This document shows, in pieces, positions 36,985-45,940 of a stretch of 64,000 bases of DNA; position 1 is the stretch's first letter, and each line of letters opens with the position of its first letter. The DNA comes from Burkholderia stabilis. Lineage in GTDB: Bacteria > Pseudomonadota > Gammaproteobacteria > Burkholderiales > Burkholderiaceae. The translations under genes and the position numbers were made by a program. The notes beneath the pieces were generated by a model. The model was not told the origin of the DNA, did not search any database, and saw only the letters and a list, made by a program, of their open reading frames with translations. The stretch lies in the NCBI RefSeq assembly GCF_001742165.1, contig NZ_CP016442.1, positions 3,658,001 through 3,722,000 of the forward strand, read 5' to 3'.

Positions 36985-37183
36985 GCATGGCGCGCCGCGA
37001 ACGCCCCGTGTGGCGGTGTGCCCGTTTTCGCCGATCTTCAAGCGATTCTAGGATCGCCGCGCCGTCGCGAAAATCGGTGAAAGACCGATTGGGCGGCACG
37101 TTGCCCGGTTGCCAATAATGCGTCCCGCCCGGCCTGTGCCGGGAGATTCGATATCGACACGATCCGATTATATGAGGGATGCA

Positions 37184-37261
37184 ATGACGAAGATTTGGTT
37201 GCTGGTGCTGGGCATGTGCTGCGTCGCGCTTGCCGGTTGCGTGAACGCGTACTACCGGTGA
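37184..37261 (+). CDS. Micro-lipoprotein 1 (25 residues)
   Basis: MTKIWLLVLG begins a 25-residue peptide with a hydrophobic core and the lipobox LAGC (Cys19). The predicted mature part is only CVNAYYR. A GAGGGAT ribosome site at about 37174-37180 precedes the ATG. A second lipopeptide (37270) and a longer lipoprotein (37357) follow. Such peptides are easily missed by gene finders. Function is unknown. Confidence 0.7.
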   Translation: MTKIWLLVLGMCCVALAGCVNAYYR

Positions 37262-37269
37262 GGCACGGC

Positions 37270-37344
37270 ATGAGAGTCCTGTTGATGTGGGCGCTCGTCG
37301 CGCCGATCCTGCTCGCCGGCTGCGCGAACATGTACTACCGTTGA
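37270..37344 (+). CDS. Micro-lipoprotein 2 (24 residues)
   Basis: A 24-residue peptide with a hydrophobic core and LAGC lipobox (Cys18). The predicted mature part is CANMYYR, almost the same as that of its neighbour (CVNAYYR). GAGG seven bases upstream overlaps the stop of the first peptide, so the two are coupled. The sequence similarity of the mature ends, but not of the signal parts, argues for selection. Function is unknown. Confidence 0.7.
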   Translation: MRVLLMWALVAPILLAGCANMYYR

Positions 37345-37356
37345 CGGCGGGCCGCG

Positions 37357-37869
37357 ATGAAAACGACAGTGTCGGCCGCCGTGCTGTGCGCGGCGCTTGC
37401 CGGCTGCATTTCCGTATACGGCCCCGGGCAACGATACGCGGCGCGCGATGCGCCGCCGGCGCAACACGAGGCGGCCGATGACGCGCACGGCGTCGACGAT
37501 GCGTCGCGCATCGTGATCGGCAATCGCAAGTACGACGAAGTGTGGGCGGCGGTGGCGCAGTTCCATGCGGACCGCAAACTTGCCGTGCGCGTCAGCGATC
37601 GCGACGCGGGGCTCGTTGCCGCCGTGTATGCCGATTATCCGAACGCGGGCAACTTCCTGGACTGTTCCGAACTGAAGCAGACGTCGAACGTGACGCACAC
37701 GCTGAAGGTCGTGACGCGCATCGACGAGGCCACGCAGGGCGTGACCGTGTCGATCGACGTCGCGGGCATGGCCGGTGTGGTCGCGGCCGGCAAGCAGAAG
37801 GGCGCGCGCGTTGCGTGCCGTTCGAACGGCACGCTGGAGCAGGCGCTGGCGGAGGTGCTGCGCAAGTAA
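37357..37869 (+). CDS. Putative outer-membrane lipoprotein of unknown family
   Basis: A 170-residue protein with a short signal and lipobox LAGC (Cys17), followed by an acidic linker and a compact alpha/beta domain (about 50-170) containing RKYDEVWAAVAQF and SDRDAGLVAAVYADYP. No Pfam domain is assigned by me. It begins 12 bases after the second micro-lipoprotein, so the three form a likely operon. A second Cys pair (Cys102 region and Cys154 region) might form a disulfide. Confidence 0.75.
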   Translation: MKTTVSAAVLCAALAGCISVYGPGQRYAARDAPPAQHEAADDAHGVDDASRIVIGNRKYDEVWAAVAQFHADRKLAVRVSDRDAGLVAAVYADYPNAGNFLDCSELKQTSNVTHTLKVVTRIDEATQGVTVSIDVAGMAGVVAAGKQKGARVACRSNGTLEQALAEVLRK

Positions 37870-37925
37870 CGGGCCCGCCCGGAAACGCCGCGGCAGCGCG
37901 GCGGCCCGGGCGGCATGCGCGTGCG

Positions 37926-38378
37926 TTACTGCCCCGCGCGTTTCGCGAGATCCTCGCGTTGCGACAGGTCTTCGACGTTGACCATCCAGTGCACGCCGAA
38001 ACGGTCCTTCGCCATCCCGAAGCCGAGCGCCCAGAACGTCTTGCCGAACGGCATCGTCACTTCGCCGCCGTCGGCGAGCGCATTGAACAGCTTCTGGCCT
38101 TCCTCGACCGTCGCCGGGTTCAGCGACAGCGAATAGCCGGCATGCGTGCCGCCCGGCTGGCTGCAGTCGCCGTCCGAGCACATGATCATCGAGTCGCCGA
38201 TCATGAAGCTCGCATGCATCACCTTGTCGGCCATCTCGGGCGTGATCGCGTGTTCGGGGTTCGGCGGCGCATCCCGGAAGTGCATCTTGAACAGCGTCTT
38301 CGCGCCGAGCGCCTTTTCGTAAAACTGAAGGGCTTCGTCGGCGTGACCGTAGAACGTCAGGTACGGTTGAACTTGCAT
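37926..38378 (-). CDS. VOC-family protein, PhnB-like
   Basis: A 150-residue protein of the VOC/3-demethylubiquinone-like fold similar to PhnB: YLTFYGHADEALQFYEKALG at the start, HASFMIGDSMIMCSDG and a C-terminal GFGMAKDRFGVHWMVNV. Members are metal-binding but functionally uncharacterised. The ATG at 38378 was taken; the longer open frame upstream is not conserved. It is convergent with the lipoprotein operon. Confidence 0.85.
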   Translation of the reverse strand: MQVQPYLTFYGHADEALQFYEKALGAKTLFKMHFRDAPPNPEHAITPEMADKVMHASFMIGDSMIMCSDGDCSQPGGTHAGYSLSLNPATVEEGQKLFNALADGGEVTMPFGKTFWALGFGMAKDRFGVHWMVNVEDLSQREDLAKRAGQ

Positions 38379-38505
38379 TGTTGTCTCCTGTGGGCCGGGC
38401 AGGCACTGCCTCGGGTTCATGCAAGATTGACTGGGACGGGGCACGCGGGGATGCGGCCTGCGTACCCGTGACGTGGATTGTAGTGCGCGCGCTTGACGAT
38501 GGAAT

Positions 38506-38539
38506 GAAAAAAACGGCCGCGAACCCGGGGTTCGCGGCC
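38506..38539 (-). terminator. Intrinsic terminator after transaldolase
   Basis: The perfect stem AACGGCCGCGAACC has the loop CCGG, with a T-run on the minus strand (A-run at 38506-38514 on plus). It ends the tal transcript. Confidence 0.8.
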
Positions 38540-38616
38540 GTTGGTGGAATGTCTGCTGACGACTGTTGTCAGCGTTGCCTGTCATGCCGCTGACAGCAAC
38601 TGACGTGCAACGCGCT

Positions 38617-39570
38617 TCAACGCAGCGCGTCGATCAGCTTCTCGAGTTTCACCGCATCGGCGGAGAACAGTCGGATGCCTTCGGCGAGCTTTTCGGTCGC
38701 CATCGCTTCGTCGTTCAGCTGGAAGCGGAACGACGATTCGTCGATCGCCACGCGCTCGGACGGCTTGTCCTGCAGCGCTTCCGGCGACAGCTTGCGCGAA
38801 ACCGTCTCGTTGCTGTCCTGCAGCTTCTGCAGCAAATCGGGACTGATGGTCAGCAGGTCGCAGCCGGCGAGTTCGGTGATCTGGCTCGTCGTGCGGAAGC
38901 TCGCGCCCATCACCTCGGTGTTGTAGCCGAAGGTCTTGTAGTACGTGTAGATGCGGCGCACCGACTGCACGCCCGGATCGTTCGCGCCGCCGTCCTTCGC
39001 TTCATTCCATTCCGCACCGGCCTGTTTCTTGTACCAGTCGTAGATGCGGCCGACGAACGGCGAGATCAGTTGCGCGCCGGCTTCCGCGCATGCGGCGGCC
39101 TGCACGAGCGAGAAAAGCAGGGTCATGTTGCACTTGATCCCTTCCTTCTGCAGCACCTCGGCCGCGCGGATGCCTTCCCACGTCGACGCGAGCTTGATCA
39201 GGATGCGCTCGCGGCCGATGCCGGCTGCTTCGTACAGCTTGATGAGCTCGCGGCCCTTGTCGATCGAGCGCTGCGTATCGAACGACAGGCGCGCGTCGAC
39301 CTCGGTCGACACGCGGCCCGGGATCAGCTTCAGGATCTCGGTGCCGAATGCGATCAGCAGGCGGTCGATGATGAAGTCGGTGCTTTCGTTGCGGTGATCG
39401 CGGACGGTTTTCTCGAGGATCGGCTTGTACGCATCCTTCTGGACGGCCTTCAGGATCAGCGACGGGTTCGTGGTCGCGTCCCGCGGCTGGTATTGCGCAA
39501 GCTGCTGGAAATCGCCCGTGTCGGCGACGACGGTCGTGTACTGCTTCAGCTGGTCGAGTGCGGTAGTCAT
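38617..39570 (-). CDS. tal: Transaldolase
   Basis: A 317-residue TIM-barrel enzyme very close to TalB. Visible sites are DAVTTNPSL-like [22 protein letters not shown] and the Schiff-base Lys in [13 protein letters not shown] (about residue 132). It moves a dihydroxyacetone unit between sugar phosphates in the pentose phosphate pathway. The start at 39570 was chosen because the upstream ~33 codons are Arg/Pro-rich and not conserved. It stands alone with its own terminator. Confidence 0.95.
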   Translation of the reverse strand: MTTALDQLKQYTTVVADTGDFQQLAQYQPRDATTNPSLILKAVQKDAYKPILEKTVRDHRNESTDFIIDRLLIAFGTEILKLIPGRVSTEVDARLSFDTQRSIDKGRELIKLYEAAGIGRERILIKLASTWEGIRAAEVLQKEGIKCNMTLLFSLVQAAACAEAGAQLISPFVGRIYDWYKKQAGAEWNEAKDGGANDPGVQSVRRIYTYYKTFGYNTEVMGASFRTTSQITELAGCDLLTISPDLLQKLQDSNETVSRKLSPEALQDKPSERVAIDESSFRFQLNDEAMATEKLAEGIRLFSADAVKLEKLIDALR

Positions 39571-39750
39571 GGCGATTCGGAAGAAGGGCGCGGAGCGCCG
39601 GGTTCTCACGGGCCGCGCGAGCGCGGCGGCGAAGCGAAGCGGCGCCGGGCGCCGCTTCCGATCCATCATTTTAGGCCCGATTCGTGTCGGGCACGTTTTG
39701 GCGTGCTGCTTTGGCGTACGATCCGCCGCGCACGCACCTGCCGCGCCGCG

Positions 39751-40962
39751 TCATGCGGGGCGGCGCGCGTTCAGGATCACCTGCGTGACGACCCCCGCGA
39801 CGAGCCCCCAGAACGCCGAGCCGATCGACAGCAGCGTGAGGCCCGACGCGGTGACCATGAACGTGACGAGCGCGGCTTCGCGCTGCTTCACGTCCTGCAT
39901 CGCGTTCGCCAGCCCGCTCATGATCGAGCCGAACAGCGCGAGCGCGGCGACCGATACCACCAGCGCCTTCGGCAGCGCCGCGAACAGCGCGGCGATCGTT
40001 GCGCCGAAGATGCCGGCGACCAGGTAGAACGTGCCGCACCACACGGCGGCCGTGTAGCGCTTCGCGTGATCCTCGTGCGCTTCGGGGCCCGTGCAGATCG
40101 CGGCCGTGATCGCCGCGAGGTTCACGCCGTGCGAGCCGAACGGCGCGAGCAGCAGCGACGCGAGGCCGGTCGTCGCGATCAGCGGCGACGACGGCGTCGC
40201 GTAGCCGTCCGCGCGCAGCACCGCGATGCCCGGCACGTTTTGCGACGCCATCGCGACGACGAACAGCGGAATACCGATGCTGACGATCGACGCGATCGAG
40301 AACGCGGGCATCGTGAACACGGGTTTCGCCAGCGCGATGTGGAACCGGCTGAAGTCGAGCAGGCCGAGCCCGCCAGCCACCGCCGTGCCGACGATCAGCG
40401 TCGTCACGATTGCATAGCGCGGCGCGAGCCGCTTGACGATCAGGTACGTGAAGAACATCGCGAGCACGAGCGCGGTCTGGAACTGCGCGGCGCGGAAGAT
40501 CTCGATGCCGATCTCGAACAGGATGCCCGCGAGCAACGCGGCTGCGATGCCGGCCGGAATCTTGCGCATCAGCGTGTCGAACAGGCCGCTCACGCCGATG
40601 GCCGTCAGCAGCAGCGCGCACACGACGAACGCACCGATCGCCTCGGCATAGGGCACGCCGGGCAGCGACGCGATCAGCAGCGCGGCGCCGGGTGTCGACC
40701 ACGCGACGACGACGGGCGCGCGAAAGCGCAGCGACAGGCCGATCGTCGTCAGCGCCATGCCGATCGACAGCGCCCAGATCCACGACGAGATCTGCGCATC
40801 GGTGAGGTGGGCGGCGCGGCCGGCCTGGAACATCAGCACGAGCGAACTCGTGTAGCCCGTCATCATCGCGACGAAGCCGGCGACGAGCGCCGACACGGAC
40901 GTATCGGCAAAAAAGCGGCGGTCGCCGGCGCGACCCGCGCTCGCGGTGGGCGAAGGATTCAT
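39751..40962 (-). CDS. Benzoate/H+ symporter family protein (BenE-like)
   Basis: A 403-residue membrane protein with about 12 TM helices, matching the BenE family: GFVAMMTGYTSSLVLMFQAG near the start, LIASLPGVPYAEAIGAFVV, and FGSHGVNLAAITAAICTGPEA in the C-terminal half. BenE takes up benzoate or related aromatics with protons. No benzoate catabolic genes lie in the window, so the substrate is open. Start at the ATG at 40960-40962. It is downstream of the VWA/MoxR pair on the same strand. Confidence 0.88.
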   Translation of the reverse strand: MNPSPTASAGRAGDRRFFADTSVSALVAGFVAMMTGYTSSLVLMFQAGRAAHLTDAQISSWIWALSIGMALTTIGLSLRFRAPVVVAWSTPGAALLIASLPGVPYAEAIGAFVVCALLLTAIGVSGLFDTLMRKIPAGIAAALLAGILFEIGIEIFRAAQFQTALVLAMFFTYLIVKRLAPRYAIVTTLIVGTAVAGGLGLLDFSRFHIALAKPVFTMPAFSIASIVSIGIPLFVVAMASQNVPGIAVLRADGYATPSSPLIATTGLASLLLAPFGSHGVNLAAITAAICTGPEAHEDHAKRYTAAVWCGTFYLVAGIFGATIAALFAALPKALVVSVAALALFGSIMSGLANAMQDVKQREAALVTFMVTASGLTLLSIGSAFWGLVAGVVTQVILNARRPA

Positions 40963-41018
40963 GCTATCTCCGGGAGGGGCCGCTCGGACGCGGCCTTCGT
41001 GTCTGCTGGTGAGGTGCG

Positions 41019-42194
41019 TTACTTGCTGAGTGCGCGCATCGCGGTTTCGAGGCCCGCGAGCGTGAGCGGATACATGCGATGGCCGAGCAGGTCGCGGATG
41101 ACCGCGACCGACTGCCGGTATTCCCATAGCCGCTCGGGCTCCGGGTTCAGCCACGCATGGTGGGGGAATTGATCGGCGAGACGGCGCAGCCATACGGCGC
41201 CGGCTTCCGGGTTGTTGTATTCGACCGAGCCGCCGGGCTGCAGCACTTCGTACGGGCTCATCGTCGCGTCGCCGACGAAGATCAGCTTGTAGTCGGGCGT
41301 GAACTTGTGCAGCACGTCCCACGTCGCGGTGCGCTCCGAGTGGCGGCGGCGGTTGTTCTTCCACAGGTGGTCGTACACGCAGTTGTGGAAGTAGAAGAAT
41401 TCCAGGTGCTTGAATTCGGCCTTCGCGGCCGAGAACAGCTCTTCGGTGCGCTTGATGTGGTCGTCCATCGAGCCGCCGACATCGAGCAGCATCAGCACCT
41501 TCACGTTGTTGTGGCGCTCGGGCACCATCCGGATATCGAGCCAGCCCGCATTCGCGGCCGTGCTGCGGATCGTGCCGGGCAGGTCGAGCTCCTCGGCCGC
41601 GCCTTCGCGCGCGAAGCGGCGCAGCCTGCGCAGCGCGACCTTGATGTTGCGCGTGCCGATCTCGACGGAATCGTCGTAGTCGCGATAGGCGCGCGCTTCC
41701 CACACCTTCACCGCGGTGCGGTTGCCGTTCGACGGGCCGCCGATGCGCACGCCTTCCGGGTTGAAGCCGCCGTGCCCGAACGGCGACGTGCCGCCGGTGC
41801 CGATCCACTTGTTGCCGCCCTCGTGGCGCTCCTTCTGCTCGTCGAGCAGTTCCTTCAAACGCTCCATCAGCTTGTCGAGGCCGCCCATCGCTTCGATCTG
41901 CGCCTTCTCCTCCGGCGACAGTTCGCGCTCGAGGCGCTTCTCGAGCCAGTCGAGCGGGATGTCGAACGCTTCGGACGGCAATACGGACACGCCGTGGAAA
42001 TACGCGCCGAACGCCTGGTCGAACTTGTCGAAGTACTGCTCGTCCTTGACGAGCGTCATCCGCGCGAGGAAGTAGAACGCGTCGATCGACGGCGAGATCA
42101 GCCCGGCCTTCAGCGATTCGAGCAGCGTCAGGTATTCCTTCACCGAGACGGGCAGCTTGGCTGCGCGCAGCGCGTAGAAGAAATTGAGCAGCAT
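41019..42194 (-). CDS. VWA-domain protein (CoxE-like), partner of MoxR ATPase
   Basis: A 391-residue protein: helical N-terminal part (FFYALRAAKLPVSVKEYLTLLE), a Glu/Lys-rich middle (about 95-150) and a C-terminal von Willebrand A domain. The metal site reads LMLLDVGGSMDDH, so the canonical D-x-S-x-S is D-V-G-G-S here. Such proteins pair with MoxR AAA+ ATPases to insert metals or assemble complexes. The MoxR gene is upstream with a 28-base gap. The client is unknown. Confidence 0.87.
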   Translation of the reverse strand: MLLNFFYALRAAKLPVSVKEYLTLLESLKAGLISPSIDAFYFLARMTLVKDEQYFDKFDQAFGAYFHGVSVLPSEAFDIPLDWLEKRLERELSPEEKAQIEAMGGLDKLMERLKELLDEQKERHEGGNKWIGTGGTSPFGHGGFNPEGVRIGGPSNGNRTAVKVWEARAYRDYDDSVEIGTRNIKVALRRLRRFAREGAAEELDLPGTIRSTAANAGWLDIRMVPERHNNVKVLMLLDVGGSMDDHIKRTEELFSAAKAEFKHLEFFYFHNCVYDHLWKNNRRRHSERTATWDVLHKFTPDYKLIFVGDATMSPYEVLQPGGSVEYNNPEAGAVWLRRLADQFPHHAWLNPEPERLWEYRQSVAVIRDLLGHRMYPLTLAGLETAMRALSK

Positions 42195-42222
42195 GGCCGG
42201 GCCTTCGCGGGTGAGGGGAGGA

Positions 42223-43065
42223 TTACCGGTTGTGCCGGTTCATGTAGACGAGCCGCTCGAGCAGGCTCAGGTCCTGCTCGTTCTTCAGCAGCGCGCCCGC
42301 GAGCGGCGGCACGATCTGCTTCGCGTCCGCGCTGCGCAGCGCGTCGGCCGGGATGTTCTCGGCGAGCAGCAGCTTCAGCCAGTCGAGCAGTTCGGACGTC
42401 GACGGCTTCTTCTTCAGGCCCGATACGCCGCGCAATTCGAAGAAACTCTCGAGCGCCGCGCGCAGCAGCTCCTCGCGGATGTCGGGGAAGTGGACCGCGA
42501 CGATCTTCTGCATCGTCGACGGGTCGGGAAACTGGATGTAGTGGAAGAAGCAGCGGCGCAGGAACGCGTCGGGCAGCTCCTTTTCGTTGTTCGACGTGAT
42601 GATGACGAGCGGGCGGTGCTTCGCGCGGACGGTTTCGCGCGTCTCGTACACGTGGAATTCCATCCGGTCGAGCTCGCGCAGCAGGTCGTTCGGGAATTCG
42701 ATGTCGGCCTTGTCGATCTCGTCGATCAGCAGCACACTCGGGTGCTCGGCGTCGAACGCCTGCCACAGCACGCCCTTGACGATGTAGTTCGAGATGTCCT
42801 TCACGCGCTCGTCGCCGAGCTGCGAGTCGCGCAGCCGCGATACGGCGTCGTATTCGTACAGGCCCTGCTGCGCTTTCGTGGTCGACTTGATGTGCCACTG
42901 CAGGAGCGGCATGTCGAGCGCGGCGGCCACTTCCTCGGCGAGCATGGTCTTGCCGGTGCCGGGCTCGCCCTTGATCAGCAGCGGGCGTTGCAGCGTTAGC
43001 GCGGCATTGACCGCGAGCTTCAGATCGTCGGTGGCGACGTAGTGCGAGGACCCTTCGAAACGCAT
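42223..43065 (-). CDS. MoxR-family AAA+ ATPase
   Basis: A 280-residue AAA+ ATPase with Walker A GEPGTGKTMLAEEVA (about residue 34), Walker B VLLIDEIDKADIEFP, sensor 1 ITSNNEKELPD and an Arg-finger region (RRCFFHYIQFPD). It works with the downstream VWA protein, probably to remodel or load metal into a target enzyme. It leads the minus-strand VWA operon. It starts at ATG 43065, following an A-rich upstream stretch. Confidence 0.9.
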   Translation of the reverse strand: MRFEGSSHYVATDDLKLAVNAALTLQRPLLIKGEPGTGKTMLAEEVAAALDMPLLQWHIKSTTKAQQGLYEYDAVSRLRDSQLGDERVKDISNYIVKGVLWQAFDAEHPSVLLIDEIDKADIEFPNDLLRELDRMEFHVYETRETVRAKHRPLVIITSNNEKELPDAFLRRCFFHYIQFPDPSTMQKIVAVHFPDIREELLRAALESFFELRGVSGLKKKPSTSELLDWLKLLLAENIPADALRSADAKQIVPPLAGALLKNEQDLSLLERLVYMNRHNR

Positions 43066-43203
43066 GGCGGCGCTCTTCTTTATCGGGAAAAAAACCCAGT
43101 ATAAGTCAGAAGGGCTGTCCGGTTGGGCCGCGCCCGCGTATCGTTGCAGGGCTGTGGCGGGGCGAACCGGGGCGCCTTATGGACGCGTTCCCCGCCGACG
43201 CGG

Positions 43204-43209
43204 TACAAT
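43204..43209 (+). promoter_or_regulatory. -10 box (TACAAT) before the cytochrome c genes
   Basis: The context is GCGGTACAATCTGGCC, about 95 bases before the ATG at 43310. The match to the GGTACAAT cores at 10943 and 28302 supports it. The -35 is weak. Confidence 0.4.
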
Positions 43210-43309
43210 CTGGCCGTTTTTTTTGGCCTGCGTGGCGACCGATAAGCAATACGGCGCGGGCCGTTGCCGCTTCGGCGCCAGTTTCCCCTCAAGCTAGGTT
43301 ACAAGAGCT

Positions 43310-43669
43310 ATGAACAAATTCGTCGGCAAACACGTCGTTGTCGCGGCGCTCGTGGCGCTCGCGGGCAGCGCGCAGGCGGCCGGTGTGGTCGGCAACCCGA
43401 AGGACGGGGCGAGCAAGGTCGCCATGTGCATCGGTTGCCACGGCATCCAGGACTACCGCACAGCGTACCCGGAGGTCTACCGGGTGCCCGTCCTCGGCGG
43501 CCAGAACCAGCAATACCTCGAGAACGCGCTGAAGGCCTACCGCAAGAAGGATCGTCACTTCCCGTCGATGAATGCGATCGCCGGTTCGCTGACGGATCAG
43601 GACATCGCGGATCTGGCGGCCTACTACGCCGCCCAGAAGGCCGACTCGAAGGACAATCCCTACAAGTAA
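43310..43669 (+). CDS. Small periplasmic cytochrome c (class I)
   Basis: A 119-residue protein with a Sec signal (cut near residue 23, AQA-AG), one haem site CIGCH, and a Met-containing C-terminal part (HFPSMNAIAGSLTDQDIADLAAYYA) likely giving the second iron ligand. This is the cytochrome c4/c5-like class I fold. It carries electrons in the periplasm, probably to a terminal oxidase. The next gene, 39 bases downstream, encodes a similar protein. Confidence 0.9.
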   Translation: MNKFVGKHVVVAALVALAGSAQAAGVVGNPKDGASKVAMCIGCHGIQDYRTAYPEVYRVPVLGGQNQQYLENALKAYRKKDRHFPSMNAIAGSLTDQDIADLAAYYAAQKADSKDNPYK

Positions 43670-43708
43670 GCGCGCGCCGCCGATCTCTGCGGCGGGACAG
43701 GAGCATTC

Positions 43709-44068
43709 ATGAACAACGCATTCAAGACGGCGGCGGTTGCACTGGCGGCCGGCCTCGCGATCGGTACCGCGCACGCGGCGGACGCCACGAAGGGCAAGGA
43801 ACTGGTCGAATCGCACAACTGCGCCGCCTGCCACGGCGCGCAGATGAACAAGCCGATCAACGCCGAATATCCGCGTCTGGCCGGTCAGCATGCCGACTAC
43901 CTCGTGTGGGCGATGCGCCAGTACCAGATGGGCCTGACGAACCCGCTGCTCGGTCGCAACAACGCGATCATGCAGGCGCAGGTGCAGAGCCTGTCAGTCA
44001 GCGACATGAAGGACATCGCGTCCTACATCGAATCGCTGAAGGAAACCGACCTCGTGTTCAAGAAGTAA
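43709..44068 (+). CDS. Second small periplasmic cytochrome c
   Basis: Also 119 residues, with a Sec signal (cut near AHA-AD), haem site CAACH and a C-terminal NNAIMQAQVQSLSVSDMKDI segment. It is clearly related to its upstream neighbour, so the pair looks like a split or duplicated di-haem cytochrome c4. GACAGGAG precedes the ATG. The operon ends at the terminator 44099-44129. Confidence 0.9.
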   Translation: MNNAFKTAAVALAAGLAIGTAHAADATKGKELVESHNCAACHGAQMNKPINAEYPRLAGQHADYLVWAMRQYQMGLTNPLLGRNNAIMQAQVQSLSVSDMKDIASYIESLKETDLVFKK

Positions 44069-44098
44069 GCGCGACGGGCCTGACGGGCTTCTCGCAGC

Positions 44099-44129
44099 AA
44101 AAATACCCCGCCGAGGCGGGTATTTTTTT
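44099..44129 (+). terminator. Intrinsic terminator after the cytochrome pair
   Basis: The stem ATACCCCGCC/GGCGGGTAT (one bulged C) has the loop GAG and seven Ts. Confidence 0.8.
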
Positions 44130-44170
44130 GTCCTTAGCCCGGCGCGGCGCGGGTTTCGGCGCCGCGGCGC

Positions 44171-44605
44171 TCAGTCGCGCGACGCGCGGCGCAGGATGCG
44201 CTGCAGGTACGCGTCGGTATCGGGCGGCGTGTTCGTGCGCTGTGCTTCCCAGATCGTCTCGCCGAGGCATTCCATGATCGCGTGCTGCGCGTCGTGGGTC
44301 GAGTCGAGCTTCGCCGCCAGCTTGTCGTGCGCGGCGCGGATGCCGGGCGGCTGGTCGATCGACAGCTGCTCGCTGATCGCGAGGTGCATCGACAGGTGCA
44401 GGAACGGGTTCGTGCGGCCTTCCTCGGGCGTGTAGTTGCGCGCGGCTGCGCCGTCCGCATCGTCGAGTTCGGCGTGGTATTCGGGATGCTCGGCGATCCA
44501 GTCGGCCGCCATCGCTTCGAGCGGCGTCAGGATCTCGCCCGCGCGCTGCTTGCGCCAGGTCTCGGTGAAAAAGCGACGCACTTCGTCGCGGCTTGGATTG
44601 AACAT
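44171..44605 (-). CDS. DUF1841 family protein
   Basis: A 144-residue soluble, helical protein: MFNPSRDEVRRFFTETWRK start, LEAMAADWIAEHPEYHAEL, PFLHLSMHLAISEQLSIDQP and a DAQHAIMECLGETIWEAQR segment, all typical of DUF1841, a proteobacterial family of unknown function. The conserved His/Glu residues could bind a metal. It is convergent with the cytochrome pair and stands alone. Confidence 0.9.
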   Translation of the reverse strand: MFNPSRDEVRRFFTETWRKQRAGEILTPLEAMAADWIAEHPEYHAELDDADGAAARNYTPEEGRTNPFLHLSMHLAISEQLSIDQPPGIRAAHDKLAAKLDSTHDAQHAIMECLGETIWEAQRTNTPPDTDAYLQRILRRASRD

Positions 44606-44919
44606 GGTGGGGAACGTCGTGATTCGGGCGGCGTCATGCCGCGTCGGGCATTGTACGCCGGGTTGATGGACGGTGCTGGCGGCGGCCCGGGGAGGTTGGC
44701 GCGCCGCGCCGTGGCGGCCGGGCCGGCGGCGCGGGTATGCGGCGGCGGTGGGTGCGGTGGGTGCGGTGGATTGCAGTGGGTTGCAGCGGGGGAACGGCCA
44801 GGGTACGGCACGCCCCGTGCCGGGGCGGCCTCAACGGGTAAGCGCGGGCTAGGCTCGCGGCCACCGCGCCGTTAAACTCCGACGATTTCCGTCGTCACGC
44901 CGCTTGTGCCCGTCTCGTC
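44606..44919. other. Gene-free segment with G-rich repeat
   Basis: No gene is supported. At about 44747-44792 the + strand has GGTGGGTGC-GGTGGGTGC-GGTGG and then AGTGGGTTGCAGCGGGGG, which has G-quadruplex potential. The rest looks like an ordinary upstream region for the EamA gene. Confidence 0.5.
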
Positions 44920-45849
44920 ATGACCGCCACCGTCCGTTCACCGTCCGCCGCCCTGCAGGGCACGCTCTACGTCGCGCTGTCCGCCGCCGCGTTCGGCGCG
45001 ATGGCGATCTTCGGCCGTTATGCGTATGCGGCCGGTGTCGACGTGCTCGGGCTGCTGATCGTGCGCTTCGCGATCGGCGGCGCGGTGCTCGCGGCGATCG
45101 CGCGGCACCGTCGCGTCGCGTGGCCGCGCGGGCGGGCGCTCGCGCCGCTGGTGGCGATGGGCGCGCTCGGCTACGTCGGGCAGTCGTTCTGTTATTTCAG
45201 CGCGTTGCAACACGCGCAGGCGAGCCTCGTCGCGCTGCTGCTGTACCTGTATCCGGCCTTCGTCACGCTGCTGGCCGCGTGGTGGCTCGGCGAGCGCCTC
45301 ACGCGCGCGAAGGCCGTCGCGCTCGTGCTGTGCGTCGCGGGTTCGGCGCTGATGGTCGGCGGCGGGCACGGCGAGCCGCTCGGGATCGCGCTCGCGCTGG
45401 CCGCGGCGGTGATCTATTCGCTGTACATCGTCGGGGGCACGAAGGCGACGCGCGGTGTCGATCCGCTCGCGACCACCGCGATCATCTGCCTGTCGGCCAC
45501 CGCGACGCTCGTGGCGATCGCCGTCGTGCGGACTGCCGCGTTCGGCGCGCCGCCGCGCTGGCCGGTCACGACCGGCGGCTGGGCGTCGATGCTCGCGATC
45601 GCGCTCGTCTCGACGGTCGCGGCGATGCTCGCGTTCTTCGCCGGGCTCGAGCGGCTCGGCGCCGCACGCACGTCGATGCTGTCGACGCTGGAACCGGTCG
45701 TGACGGTCGCGCTCGCGGCGCTGCTGTTCGGGGAAGCGCTGTCGCCGTTGCAGTGGGCGGGCGGCGTCGCGATCCTCGCAGCCGTGCTGGCGCTCGTGCG
45801 CGCGGGCGGCGCGGCGGCCGACGACGCGACGGCGACGTCCAACGCGTAG
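44920..45849 (+). CDS. EamA-family (DMT) transporter
   Basis: A 309-residue membrane protein with ten TM helices in two EamA repeats (ALSAAAFGAMAIFGRYAYAA in the first, LALAAAVIYSLYIVGGTKA in the second). This family exports metabolites or drugs. No neighbour indicates the substrate. It is not closely similar to the EamA protein at 26469, so the two are not recent copies. The ATG at 44920 lies next to the first helix. Confidence 0.88.
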   Translation: MTATVRSPSAALQGTLYVALSAAAFGAMAIFGRYAYAAGVDVLGLLIVRFAIGGAVLAAIARHRRVAWPRGRALAPLVAMGALGYVGQSFCYFSALQHAQASLVALLLYLYPAFVTLLAAWWLGERLTRAKAVALVLCVAGSALMVGGGHGEPLGIALALAAAVIYSLYIVGGTKATRGVDPLATTAIICLSATATLVAIAVVRTAAFGAPPRWPVTTGGWASMLAIALVSTVAAMLAFFAGLERLGAARTSMLSTLEPVVTVALAALLFGEALSPLQWAGGVAILAAVLALVRAGGAAADDATATSNA

Positions 45850-45940
45850 TCGGGAAGGAAGGGCGTTGCGACGGGCGCGTGCCGGACAGGCTGCGCCGGG
45901 CCGGTTCGGCCGGCGCTGTGTGGCTCTGGCGGGCTTGAAC

